A DNA stretch of 7,302 nucleotides from Bacillota bacterium (GTDB taxonomy: Bacteria > Bacillota_E > RBS10-35 > JAJYVN01). The notes beneath the pieces were generated by a model. The model did no database searches. It was not told the origin of the DNA and worked only from the letters and a program-made list of their open reading frames with translations. The position numbers were made by a program, and so were the translations under genes. The DNA lies in NCBI GenBank assembly GCA_021846605.1, contig JAJZWQ010000152.1, forward strand, positions 1 through 7,302, in the 5' to 3' direction. Of this stretch, positions 1 through 6,353 are shown piece by piece (position 1 is the first letter of the stretch; every line of letters starts with the position of its first letter).

Positions 1-218
1 GATCTCGCCCCCAACGCGCGCACCAGGTCGACTGAGACGCCGGCGTCCTCGGGGCGCCCGGGTCCGGGGGAGATCACCACGCCCTCGGGCCGCATGGCGG
101 CGATCTCCGCCACCGTGCGCTCGTCGTTGCGCAGCACCGCAGGCGTGGATCCCAACTCTGCCAGATACTGTACCAGGTTGTAGGTGAAGGAATCGTAGTT
201 GTCCAGGACGAGGATCAT
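1..218 (-). CDS. trpG: Anthranilate synthase glutaminase subunit TrpG (5' end only; runs off the window)
   Basis: Class I glutamine amidotransferase subunit that releases ammonia from glutamine for the TrpE subunit in the first step of tryptophan synthesis; cytoplasmic. Only the first 72 codons are present. They begin MILVLDNYDSFTYNLVQYL, the family's typical N-terminus, and include the VISPGPGRPEDAG segment (residues 48-60), whose SPGPG loop is diagnostic of TrpG/PabA. The catalytic Cys, His and Glu lie beyond the window and cannot be checked. The ATG overlaps the trpE TGA as ATGA (215-218), so the two subunits are probably translationally coupled and share the upstream T-box. The same protein could also serve as PabA for folate synthesis, as in many Gram-positive bacteria; adjacency to trpE favours the trp role. 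Confidence 0.95.
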   Translation of the reverse strand, partial: MILVLDNYDSFTYNLVQYLAELGSTPAVLRNDERTVAEIAAMRPEGVVISPGPGRPEDAGVSVDLVRALGAR

Positions 219-1711
219 GCCCGCTCCCCCCCGGCTTCCAGGGCGTCCAGCGCGGCCAGCACGGCTGAGGCCTTGTTGATCGATTCCTCATATTCCCGGC
301 GCGGGAGCGAGTCGTAGACGATGCCGCCACCCGCCTGCACCGCCGCCACCCCGCCACCCAGGGTGAGGGTGCGGATGCAGATGGCGCTGTCGGCGTTGCC
401 GTCGTACCCGAAGTAGGCGACACACCCGCCGTACGGCCCGCGGCGGTGCGGCTCCAGCTCGGCGATGATCTCCATGGCGCGCACCTTGGGCGCTCCGCTC
501 AGGGTGCCGGCAGGGAACGCGGCGCCGAGGGCGGCAAAGGCGTCGGTGTCCTCCCGCAGTCGGCCACGCACCGAGGACACCAGGTGCATCACATGGGAGA
601 AGCGTTGCACGGTCAGCTGCTCGGGGACCTCCACCGTGCCGGGTTGGGCCACGCGGCCGATGTCGTTGCGCCCCAGGTCGACGAGCATCACGTGCTCGGC
701 GACCTCCTTGGCGTCGGCGCGCAGTTCCTCCTCCAGAGCCTGGTCCTCGGCGGGGGTCGCCCCGCGCGGGCGCGTGCCCGCGATGGGGCGGGTCTCGACC
801 ACCCCGTCCTGCACCCGGATCAGCATCTCGGGCGACGCCCCCACCAGCTGGTGGCCGGGGAAGTCCAGGAAATACATGTACGGGGACGGGTTGAGGCTGC
901 GCAGCACGCGGTAGACCTGCAGCGGGTCGCCAGCGAAGGGCCGCGAGAGGCGCTGGCTGAGCACCACCTGGAAGATGTCGCCGACGCGGATGTGCTCGCG
1001 CGCCGCGGCGATCATCCGCGCGTGGCGCTCCTCGGTCATGTTGGCGCCCTGGAGCCGGGGCCGGCCGCCCTGGGGCAGCACCACCGGCGGGAGCGGCGGC
1101 GTCGGCCGCTCCAGCGCCGCGCGTACCTCGGCGATGGCCCGCAGGGAGGCGCTGTATGCGGCCTCGGGATCGGTTCCGGGACGGGCGCTGTGCACGATCT
1201 GCAGGCGGTGGCGGAAGTGGTCCACCACCAGCACGTCCTCGGCCAGCACGAAGGCGGCCTCGGGCCAGCCCGTGCCGTCGTCCGGTAGCCGCGGCACCCG
1301 CTCCAGGTGGTGGATGAGCTCGTAGCCGAAGTATCCGACGGCGCCGCCCCAAAAAGGCGGCATCTCCCCCGCCACGGCCGGGCGGTGATCGCGCACCACC
1401 CGGCGCAGCACCGCCAGCGGGCTTTCTCCCGGCAGGCGCTGCTCGACACCGTCCGAACCCGAAAGGCGCACGCCGGCGGCATCCGCCTCCAGGCGCAGGA
1501 AGGGCCGCAGGCCGATGAACGAGTACCGGCCGAATCGACCGTCGTGTTCGGCGCTTTCCAGCAGGTACGTCGCCCCCAGGGGCCGGAGCTTGTGGAAGAG
1601 GCCGATGGGGGTGTCCAGGTCCGAGACCGCCGACCAGGAGACCGGGATCACGCTGCCCCGCTGCGCCAGTGCACGGAACCGCTCGCGATCCGGAACGATG
1701 TCCCCGGCCAC
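215..1711 (-). CDS. trpE: Anthranilate synthase component I (TrpE)
   Basis: Converts chorismate plus ammonia to anthranilate, the committed step of tryptophan synthesis, in complex with TrpG. The 498 residues match the usual family length. The N-terminal regulatory domain (about residues 20-200) contains LLES at 50-53, the motif that binds feedback-inhibiting tryptophan in characterised TrpE proteins. The chorismate-binding domain (about 225-485) shows PIAGTRPRG (309-317), DLGRND (345-350), SGAPK (405-409) and GGGIVYDS (461-468), all intact. LLES and the trpG/T-box context favour TrpE over PabB. The start is GTG at 1711, chosen because a purine-rich Shine-Dalgarno (GGGGGGAAG, 1717-1725) lies five bases upstream; a nearby ATG at 1727 is out of frame. 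No frameshift or missing residue was seen. The gene lies directly after a tryptophan T-box, so it appears controlled both by tRNA-Trp charging (transcript) and by tryptophan feedback (enzyme). Confidence 0.97.
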   Translation of the reverse strand: MAGDIVPDRERFRALAQRGSVIPVSWSAVSDLDTPIGLFHKLRPLGATYLLESAEHDGRFGRYSFIGLRPFLRLEADAAGVRLSGSDGVEQRLPGESPLAVLRRVVRDHRPAVAGEMPPFWGGAVGYFGYELIHHLERVPRLPDDGTGWPEAAFVLAEDVLVVDHFRHRLQIVHSARPGTDPEAAYSASLRAIAEVRAALERPTPPLPPVVLPQGGRPRLQGANMTEERHARMIAAAREHIRVGDIFQVVLSQRLSRPFAGDPLQVYRVLRSLNPSPYMYFLDFPGHQLVGASPEMLIRVQDGVVETRPIAGTRPRGATPAEDQALEEELRADAKEVAEHVMLVDLGRNDIGRVAQPGTVEVPEQLTVQRFSHVMHLVSSVRGRLREDTDAFAALGAAFPAGTLSGAPKVRAMEIIAELEPHRRGPYGGCVAYFGYDGNADSAICIRTLTLGGGVAAVQAGGGIVYDSLPRREYEESINKASAVLAALDALEAGGERA

Positions 1712-1716
1712 CTCGG

Positions 1717-1725
1717 CTTCCCCCC
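1717..1725 (-). promoter_or_regulatory. Ribosome binding site of trpE, deciding the GTG start
   Basis: Read on the minus strand this is GGGGGGAAG followed by the five-base spacer CCGAG and then GTG. It supports GTG at 1711 as the trpE start. It lies shortly after the T-tract of the T-box terminator, so it is transcribed only when the leader antiterminates. Confidence 0.75.
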
Positions 1726-1734
1726 ATCCGCATT

Positions 1735-1774
1735 AAAAACATTAAACCCTTGTCCCATTGCGGGGCGAAGGGTT
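1735..1774 (-). terminator. Intrinsic terminator of the trp T-box leader
   Basis: On the minus strand, AACCCTT (1768-1774) and AAGGGTT (1745-1751) form a perfect 7-bp outer stem, extended inside by a CCC/GGG pairing. A T-rich tract follows, with five consecutive T at 1735-1739. The 5' arm begins right after the conserved T-box sequence, so antiterminator and terminator compete for the same bases, as in transcription-attenuating T-boxes. Confidence 0.88.
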
Positions 1775-2018
1775 CGCGGTGCCACCCACATGCGCGCGCC
1801 CACGGGCCGGTGCCCGCGCGACGACGCATCTCTGCCAGCACCTTCTCCCCGGCGGGGAGGGCCGATGCCGTCGCCGGTTATCGGTGGCGAACCGCCGGCC
1901 CCTTTAGGCGGGTCGGTCGCTTGGGGGGCCATTTCGGTCAGAGCGCCACGCCGGGCTTGCACCCTCCCCGGCTCGCTGTGGCGGCCATCCCCGCCTACTT
2001 CTCCCCCGCATCGCGCTG
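1735..2018 (-). ncRNA. T-box riboswitch leader, tryptophan-specific, upstream of trpEG
   Basis: cis-acting leader that senses uncharged tRNA. On the minus strand it holds the hallmark T-box sequence GGGTGGCACCGCGAA (1773-1787), whose UGGN bulge pairs with the tRNA NCCA end. Stem I parts are visible upstream: an AGTA loop-E-like motif within GAGAAGTAGG, an AGCGAG segment near the distal part, a distal hairpin (1951-1971, CCGGG/CCCGG, loop with GGGTGCAAG), and a GGGGG/CCCCC base helix. The specifier codon reads TGG (1929-1931), set in ACCGAAATGGCCC just before that helix; it decodes Trp, matching trpE. A Stem III-like hairpin CTCCCC/GGGGAG lies at 1845-1859. Expected behaviour: uncharged tRNA-Trp stabilises the antiterminator and lets transcription enter trpEG; charged tRNA leaves the terminator to form. 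The ends are estimates from the promoter and T-tract. The exact specifier register is inferred, though UGG agrees with the gene. Confidence 0.92.
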
Positions 2019-2023
2019 GCCGG

Positions 2024-2052
2024 ACCGTACCAGAGGCGGAGGGAGCTGTCAA
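2024..2052 (-). promoter_or_regulatory. Promoter for the T-box-trpEG transcript
   Basis: On the minus strand a perfect -35 TTGACA (2047-2052) is followed by a 17-bp spacer and a -10 TACGGT (2024-2029, four of six matches to TATAAT). The spacing is ideal for a housekeeping sigma factor and places the transcript start near 2017, directly before the Stem I sequence of the T-box. The agreement of position with the riboswitch start is independent support. Confidence 0.82.
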
Positions 2053-2229
2053 GGAGCGGCAGAGCCCAGCAGAGGCAGCGCTCACCCACATGGCCGCCGC
2101 GAAGGCGGCCCGGCGGGCACGCGGCAACGCGGTAGGTGCCGCCGCCGTGGCCGTGCCCTGGGCGTCCTGGCACGCAACCACACCCTCTGGCCCCCGGCGC
2201 GCGCCCAAATCCGACCGGGACCCGGCCGG

Positions 2230-2596
2230 TTCGTCCTTGACGCCCACGCTCTCCTCGCCATGCTGGGAAGGAGCCTGGGGGCGACGTGGTCCAAGCCATC
2301 TGCGCCGATGCCGAAAACGCGATCTGGATCAGTTCCGTCAACCTCGGCGAGGTGTACTACATCCTGCTACGCCGACGTGGAGAACCTGCCGCCCGAAAGA
2401 TGGAGGATGCCATCCAACAGCAGTCCAACGTGTCCGTCGTGGGCGCCACGTGGGCGCGCGCCCGTGGCGCCGCAGCCGTGAAAGCGAAGGCCCCGCACTC
2501 GCGGGCCAGGGCGACCGCGAACGCGCCCTACTGGTAATCGGCGATCTGGAGTACCGGTCGTTGGAGAAGTCTGGCGAGCTTCGCGTGTTGTGGCTC
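2230..2596 (+). pseudogene. Decayed PIN-domain (VapC-like) ribonuclease toxin gene
   Basis: PIN-domain proteins are RNases, usually toxins of VapBC pairs, using a cluster of acidic residues to bind metal. Three pieces in three frames reconstruct most of one. The first is FVLDAHALLAML (2230-2265), with the first catalytic Asp. The second, one base missing at 2266-2267, is KEPGGDVVQAI (from 2268) continuing through VNLGEVYYILLRRRGEPAA, with the conserved Glu. The third is RERALLVIGDLEYRSLEKS to ELRVLWL (about 2508-2596), with the terminal GD. The segment that normally holds the S-Y-A-D-A-F Asp motif between pieces two and three is missing or scrambled. No start codon stands before FVLDA, and no stop follows VLWL. 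No VapB antitoxin is recognisable upstream. It lies divergent from the trp leader. Sequencing error could explain the frame changes but not the absent motif. Confidence 0.75.
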
Positions 2597-2776
2597 AATA
2601 CCTCGTCGGGATACGCGTGGTGTCCATTGGGCCCCGCCCCGGCACCACCAGGCCAGAGCCAGGGGCCCGGCCCCGCCCGGGAACCGGCCCCGTGCTGGCG
2701 CGTCTACGGGTATGGGCGGACCGATGCGGGTTGCGCCAGCTGTGGAACGCGCCCATTCCTGATCCGGGGAAAGGCC

Positions 2777-2783
2777 GAGGTGA
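2777..2783 (+). promoter_or_regulatory. Ribosome binding site of the large Asp-box lipoprotein
   Basis: GAGGTGA lies five bases before ATG 2789 and fixes the start of the lipoprotein gene within a reading frame that happens to stay open for almost 1.5 kb further upstream. The in-frame GTG at 2780 is inside this site and is therefore unlikely to be the start. Confidence 0.75.
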
Positions 2784-2788
2784 GCGGG

Positions 2789-4864
2789 ATGGCCGAATCC
2801 GGGGATCGGCGGCCCGGCACGGTCAGGCGCCTGGGGGCGTCCGCCGCCGCGCTGCTCGTGGCGGCGCTGCTGGTCGCGTGCGGACAGGCCGCTCCTTCCC
2901 CCGCGGCTTCGTCGAGCACCGCGCTCCGCTCCAGCGGCTCGTCCTCCTCTGTCAGTACGGGCCCAGTGCTGACTCCGTCCGTCCCCGCGACCAACTCCCC
3001 CCCGGTGAGCATCCCCGCCGGGGTGTCCAACCCGGCTTTACCGTCCGTGGCCGCGCCCCAGGTCACGCGCACCGTGACCGGCACCCTGCATCCCGCCCTC
3101 CAGGTCATCCCGTGGACCCTGTCGGGGATCGCGTTCGGTACGCCGACCGATGGCGTGGCCGTCGGCTACCGCTGCGCGGCCTATGATCAGTGCACGTCCG
3201 AACTGCTGCGCCTGACCGCGGGCGGGACATGGGCGGTGACGGCGACGGTCCCCGCCTGGCTGGAGCACGTCCACATGCTGAGGGACGGCTTCGGCTGGTC
3301 CTGGGGCCTGGACGCCCTATACACCACGGGCGACGGTGGGCGTCAGTGGCAGCGCCTGCCGCTTGCGGTGCCCACGGGGGAGTCGCTACTGTTTGCCACC
3401 TTCTCCAGCCCGGACCAGGGGTGGGTGGGGGTCGGGGGAGGTCTGCTGTTTGAAGCGATGGGCTCCCCCGCCCCGTTCTGGATCTATGCGACGACCGACG
3501 GCGGCCAGCGGTGGACGCGCATCGCCGGCAGCGCTGCAGGCCAAGCGACCATCCCGGCCTCCGACTACGACATCACCGGCGGGGGCGGCCTCGGCCAGGG
3601 CCACGGGTGGATCCTGTTCTCCGAAGGGTTGGCGATCACCACGGACGACGGGGGCCACTGGTCGACGACGCTGAAGGCGTTCGATCCGACCGCCGCCTTC
3701 GCCAACGCCGCCGACGGTTGGGCCGTGGCCGCCCACACCGTGTACCAGACGACCGACGGCGGTGCGCGCTGGACGACCGACGGCTCCCTCTCCGCCGCCG
3801 TCGCCGCCCTTGCCCCCACGCCGAACGGGAACGCGCTCTGGGCCCTGGTGAACCCCTCCAGCGTATCCCCCTGCGGCGGCCACGTCTGCGCCGGCGGCGT
3901 GATCGTGGTGGGCACATCCTCGGCGGCGGCCGTGGCAACGAGTGGGCCGTACGTCCTGCACACCCTGGCGGCCGTGACGTCCACCACGGCGTGGGCGATC
4001 GCCTCCGGCAACGGCCCCGGCTACCGCATCCTGCGCACGACCGACGGCGGGCGCTCTTGGACCACCGCCTACCAGACGGGCGCCTCATACATCCCCCTCC
4101 ATCTGTGGGGGTTCTGGAACGCGGCGAACGGCTGGGCCCTGGGCGCGGCGACGGCGGGCGACGCGGTCCTGCGGACCCAGGATGGTGGCCAGACCTGGAC
4201 GCTGGCCGGGACGGACCCGGTCGCTTCCCCCACGGCCGGCGGCTTCGTTAACCCCGAGGACGGTTGGGTGTTAGATGCCAGCAACCCGGGAGAACTCTTC
4301 CGAACAACCGACGGCGGGCGGCGATGGACACGGGTGACGCCCCCCAGCGCCTGCCCATCGCTGTATGCGGCGGGCATGGCCTCGCCCACGTTTGGATGGG
4401 CGGCCTGCGCTGGCCACCTCTTCACCACGGGCGACGCCGGGCAGACCTGGTCCGCCGCCTCCCTGCCGGCGGAATCCGTCGCCTCCCAGGACATCGTCTT
4501 CACCTCTGCGCGCGGTGGCTGGGACCTGGTGGGAAACAACCGCAACCAGAACGTGCTCTACCGCGCGACCGACGGCGGCCAGTCGTGGGCGCCCGTCGCG
4601 GGGTTTCCAACCTCCGCGGCGTCGACGTCCTGCCCGGACGAGGCCCTGGCGGTGGGCCCCACCGGGAGCGTGTGGCTGGGAACCCTGACGAGCGCGGACG
4701 GCGGCCAACACTGGACGTGCTACGGGATGGCGGCCACCAGCGCGATGGAGTTCGTCACCGCCCAGGACGGTTGGGCCCAGGTCGGGCAGACGCTGTGGCA
4801 GGGTCTGTTCCGGACCACCGATGGGGGCACCACCTGGCAACAGGTCTCGGCGGCCGGGCGGTAG
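2789..4864 (+). CDS. Secreted lipoprotein with eleven Asp-box (BNR-like) repeats, probable beta-propeller
   Basis: A 691-residue protein. An N-terminal signal peptide (RR at 13-14, hydrophobic 15-30) ends in the lipobox LVAC with Cys at 31, so it is probably lipid-anchored on the outer face of the membrane. A Ser/Pro/Thr-rich linker (about 32-95) follows. The rest is a run of repeats ending in T-T-D-G-G-x-x-W-type Asp-boxes near residues 178, 233, 283, 318, 414, 460, 504, 545, 591, 632 and 674. They alternate with G-W-A-x-G-type strands. This is the pattern of the sialidase/BNR, VPS10 and HCF136-like (photosystem II stability factor) propeller fold. The repeats give fold, not ligand; no catalytic set for a sialidase is evident, so function is unknown and may be binding or assembly. 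The gene is intact, unlike its neighbours. The frame extends far upstream without a stop, but the lipobox and ribosome binding site set the start. A truncated paralogue lies downstream at 5354. Confidence 0.88.
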   Translation: MAESGDRRPGTVRRLGASAAALLVAALLVACGQAAPSPAASSSTALRSSGSSSSVSTGPVLTPSVPATNSPPVSIPAGVSNPALPSVAAPQVTRTVTGTLHPALQVIPWTLSGIAFGTPTDGVAVGYRCAAYDQCTSELLRLTAGGTWAVTATVPAWLEHVHMLRDGFGWSWGLDALYTTGDGGRQWQRLPLAVPTGESLLFATFSSPDQGWVGVGGGLLFEAMGSPAPFWIYATTDGGQRWTRIAGSAAGQATIPASDYDITGGGGLGQGHGWILFSEGLAITTDDGGHWSTTLKAFDPTAAFANAADGWAVAAHTVYQTTDGGARWTTDGSLSAAVAALAPTPNGNALWALVNPSSVSPCGGHVCAGGVIVVGTSSAAAVATSGPYVLHTLAAVTSTTAWAIASGNGPGYRILRTTDGGRSWTTAYQTGASYIPLHLWGFWNAANGWALGAATAGDAVLRTQDGGQTWTLAGTDPVASPTAGGFVNPEDGWVLDASNPGELFRTTDGGRRWTRVTPPSACPSLYAAGMASPTFGWAACAGHLFTTGDAGQTWSAASLPAESVASQDIVFTSARGGWDLVGNNRNQNVLYRATDGGQSWAPVAGFPTSAASTSCPDEALAVGPTGSVWLGTLTSADGGQHWTCYGMAATSAMEFVTAQDGWAQVGQTLWQGLFRTTDGGTTWQQVSAAGR

Positions 4865-4876
4865 CCCTCTCCCCCA

Positions 4877-4905
4877 GGCCCCCGAACGCGTCCCGCGTTG
4901 GGGCC
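4877..4905 (+). terminator. GC-rich hairpin after the lipoprotein gene, possible terminator
   Basis: GGCCCC, AACGCG, a three-base loop, CGCGTT and GGGGCC form a 12-bp stem with a two-base CG bulge, starting 13 bases after the TAG stop. No T-tract follows, so it may be a weak or factor-assisted terminator, or only an RNA-stabilising 3' hairpin. Confidence 0.45.
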
Positions 4906-5353
4906 CGGGGCCCCCGGTGGCGATATGGCGGGCGGGCGCGTGGAGATCCCGGGCCCCGCACGTTGAACAGTGCCCCACGCGCCGTCCGTGGTGCCGGACT
5001 CTCGGCCGAGCGCCACCCTCGGTCGTCGAGCGCAGGGACGGGCGCGGACGGGCCGCTCGGCCGTCACGCGGTGGACATCACCATCCGGCGCGGCGGCAGG
5101 GGATGACGCCACGGGGCCCCCGATCATCCTCGTCGGGGGGCACCACCCGCACCTCGGTCCAAGTGCCGGCCCTGTGGAGGAACCGGGGACCCGGGATCCC
5201 CCCATCACCCCTGGGGTGGCCAAGCGCCCGACCGTCACGCTGAGGCCGACAGGGCACCTCACACGGGAACCATGGGACCGGCCAGGCGTCTCTGGGGATG
5301 CCGAGGGGCCGAGGCCCGCTGCGGACCACCTTCGCCTCTGGGGGGATCGGCGC
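4906..5353 (+). other. Non-coding stretch with no recognisable gene
   Basis: About 450 bases between the two Asp-box genes. Frames are open on both strands because of high GC, but none shows a recognisable family, a convincing start with ribosome binding site, or motifs. Structures seen are GGGGA/TCCCC hairpin arms near 5184-5200 and the perfect inverted repeat CACCCCTGGGGTG at 5206-5218, either of which could be an operator or terminator stem. No clear promoter was found for the downstream lipoprotein gene. Confidence 0.5.
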
Positions 5354-5913
5354 ATGGCACGGCGCGGGTTTGCCGCTGTGGTGGCCCTCTGCTGAGCCTG
5401 GCCGCCGGCTGCGGCGCTGCTCCCCCGTCAGGCACGCCCGCGCGCACCAGTCCGCCCACCCCCCCGAGCACCGCGCCCTCGTCCACCAGTTCCCCCGCGC
5501 CCAGTGCGTCCGGCGCGCTACCGGCCGATGCCCAATCCCTGACGCTCCCGCATACCAGCTTCTCCTCCACCGGAGGGGTGCGAGCCCCCCAACTGACATC
5601 CATCGCCTTTGCCAACGCCCGGGACGGCTGGGTGGTGATCAACGGCCGGATCGAGGGCACCACGGACGGGGGCGCGGCGTGGTCCGCCCTCCCCGTCCCG
5701 GGAACGGCCCGGCTCGTCGCCTTCCTCAACGCCGAGGACGGGTGGGACACCCTCTCCACCGGCCTGATCCAGACCACCGCCGGCGGCGCCTCCTGGACCA
5801 CCCTTGCCGGCCCGGCGCTTTGGTCGCTGGACTTCGTCAGCCCGACCACGGGGTACGCCGTCTCCGGCACCTCCCGTCGGTCCACGCCGCCGAAGACCAC
5901 TGACGGCGGCAGG
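5354..5913 (+). pseudogene. Truncated, frameshifted Asp-box lipoprotein (short paralogue of the 691-residue protein)
   Basis: A G-rich ribosome binding site (GGGGGG about 9 bases upstream) precedes ATG 5354, which starts MARRGFAAVVAL, a good signal-peptide N-terminus. The frame then hits TGA at 5393-5395. One base lower the sequence continues LLSLAAGC, a lipobox-like end with Cys, followed by a Pro/Ser/Thr-rich linker. One missing base near 5387-5391 therefore splits the signal peptide. Beyond the linker come Asp-box repeats EGTTDGGAAW, IQTTAGGASW (Asp replaced by Ala) and a last PKTTDGG that breaks off before the Trp, with G-W/G-Y strands between them. Only about three blades remain, too few for a closed propeller. 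The body frame has its own upstream ATG (5272), but that N-terminus does not look like a signal peptide. Probably a duplicated relative of the upstream gene now decaying; an assembly indel could explain the frameshift but not the lost C-terminus. Confidence 0.72.
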
Positions 5914-6094
5914 GTACGACCAGAGGGAGCCGCATCAGGTCGAAGCTCACGTGCTGGACGCGGTGGCCGCCGTCAAGGGCGAGGAGGCGCTGGACGACGA
6001 GGAGGCCGAGTTCGGCCCGCTGCGCCACCGCACGAATGCGCGCCGGTACCGGGTGAGGACGGTGCGGCCGCAGCGGTACGGCGAGGAGCCGTAA
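5914..6094 (+). pseudogene. Orphan 3' end of an unidentified coding sequence
   Basis: From the point where the Asp-box reading ends, a different frame reads GYDQREPHQVEAHVLDA, then an acidic stretch (KGEEALDDEEAEFG) and a basic tail (LRHRTNARRYRVRTVRP), ending at TAA 6092-6094. Almost every codon ends in G or C, as expected for a genuine gene here, and it reads like a normal hydrophilic C-terminus. No start codon or upstream part of such a gene is present: upstream of the junction this frame is only the shadow of the Asp-box gene. I do not recognise the family. It is most simply the surviving tail of a gene whose front was removed by the same deletion or recombination that truncated the lipoprotein. 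Confidence 0.5.
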
Positions 6095-6134
6095 GCGGCC
6101 GATTATCGGGGACCGACGCCCGCCGACGCGACGC

Positions 6135-6140
6135 TACACT
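6135..6140 (+). promoter_or_regulatory. Possible -10 element for a leaderless small ORF
   Basis: TACACT (five of six matches to TATAAT-type elements at the key T, A and final T positions) ends seven bases before ATG 6147, which would put the transcript start on or next to the start codon. No good -35 is visible 16-18 bases upstream (the region reads GACCGACGCC), so support is modest. Confidence 0.4.
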
Positions 6141-6146
6141 GCCCAC

Positions 6147-6353
6147 ATGCCGATGGCAGGGGGCGCGACACGAGACGTAGGCGGGACCAGTAGCGGGCGG
6201 AGGTACGCCCGACGGGCGGCCGTGCCGTCCGCGCTCGCCATCGTCGTCGTGGTCGAGACGGTCTCCGAGCCCGGGGCCGCCGAGACGCTGTCGCGGTGGG
6301 GAGAGCGCCTGGCCCGGCTCGGCCGCGAGCGGCTCCGTGATGACGACTCATGA
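6147..6353 (+). CDS. Small hypothetical protein (68 aa)
   Basis: Not recognised. The predicted product has a short polar N-terminus, a brief hydrophobic run (VPSALAIVVVV, about residues 26-36) and a charged, helix-prone C-terminus (AAETLSRWGERLARLGRERL). Third codon positions are strongly G/C in the second half, which supports coding. There is no ribosome binding site before ATG 6147; a TACACT element seven bases upstream suggests leaderless translation. GTG 6222 is an alternative start. The hydrophobic run is too short to be sure of a membrane segment. The TGA overlaps a following ATG as ATGA (6350-6353). It sits between a gene remnant and a Mom-like gene, so it may belong to the same mobile element. 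Confidence 0.4.
   Translation: MPMAGGATRDVGGTSSGRRYARRAAVPSALAIVVVVETVSEPGAAETLSRWGERLARLGRERLRDDDS

Noticed and set aside
446..1288. Long plus-strand open frames opposite trpE, and a minus-strand out-of-frame one at 288-1841
   Set aside because: All are shadows in high-GC sequence; minus-strand trpE has every family motif and the others show none.
2100..2229. Ala/Arg-rich frames before the PIN relic considered as a VapB antitoxin
   Set aside because: No ribbon-helix-helix or AbrB-like pattern and no overlap with a toxin start; not supportable.
1648..2341. Minus-strand open frames across the T-box leader that could be a leader peptide or small protein
   Set aside because: The region is explained by promoter, T-box and terminator; no Trp-rich leader peptide with ribosome binding site is seen, so classical ribosome-mediated attenuation is not supported.
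2629..2668. GGGCCCC/GGGGCCC inverted repeat considered as a terminator after the PIN relic
   Set aside because: Loop of 26 bases and no T-tract; likely chance pairing in GC-rich DNA.
1307..2788. A plus-strand frame open from 1307 through 4864, suggesting a single 1185-residue protein
   Set aside because: The first 1.48 kb is antisense to trpE and the T-box, then crosses the PIN relic. The lipobox and ribosome binding site place the true start at 2789.
3386..4545. Minus-strand open frames opposite the large lipoprotein
   Set aside because: Arg/Pro/Gly-rich translations lacking motifs; the plus strand carries eleven regular Asp-boxes.
5078..5900. Minus-strand open frames overlapping the short lipoprotein and the preceding intergenic stretch
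   Set aside because: No recognisable family or start site; the opposite strand shows signal peptide, lipobox and Asp-box pattern.
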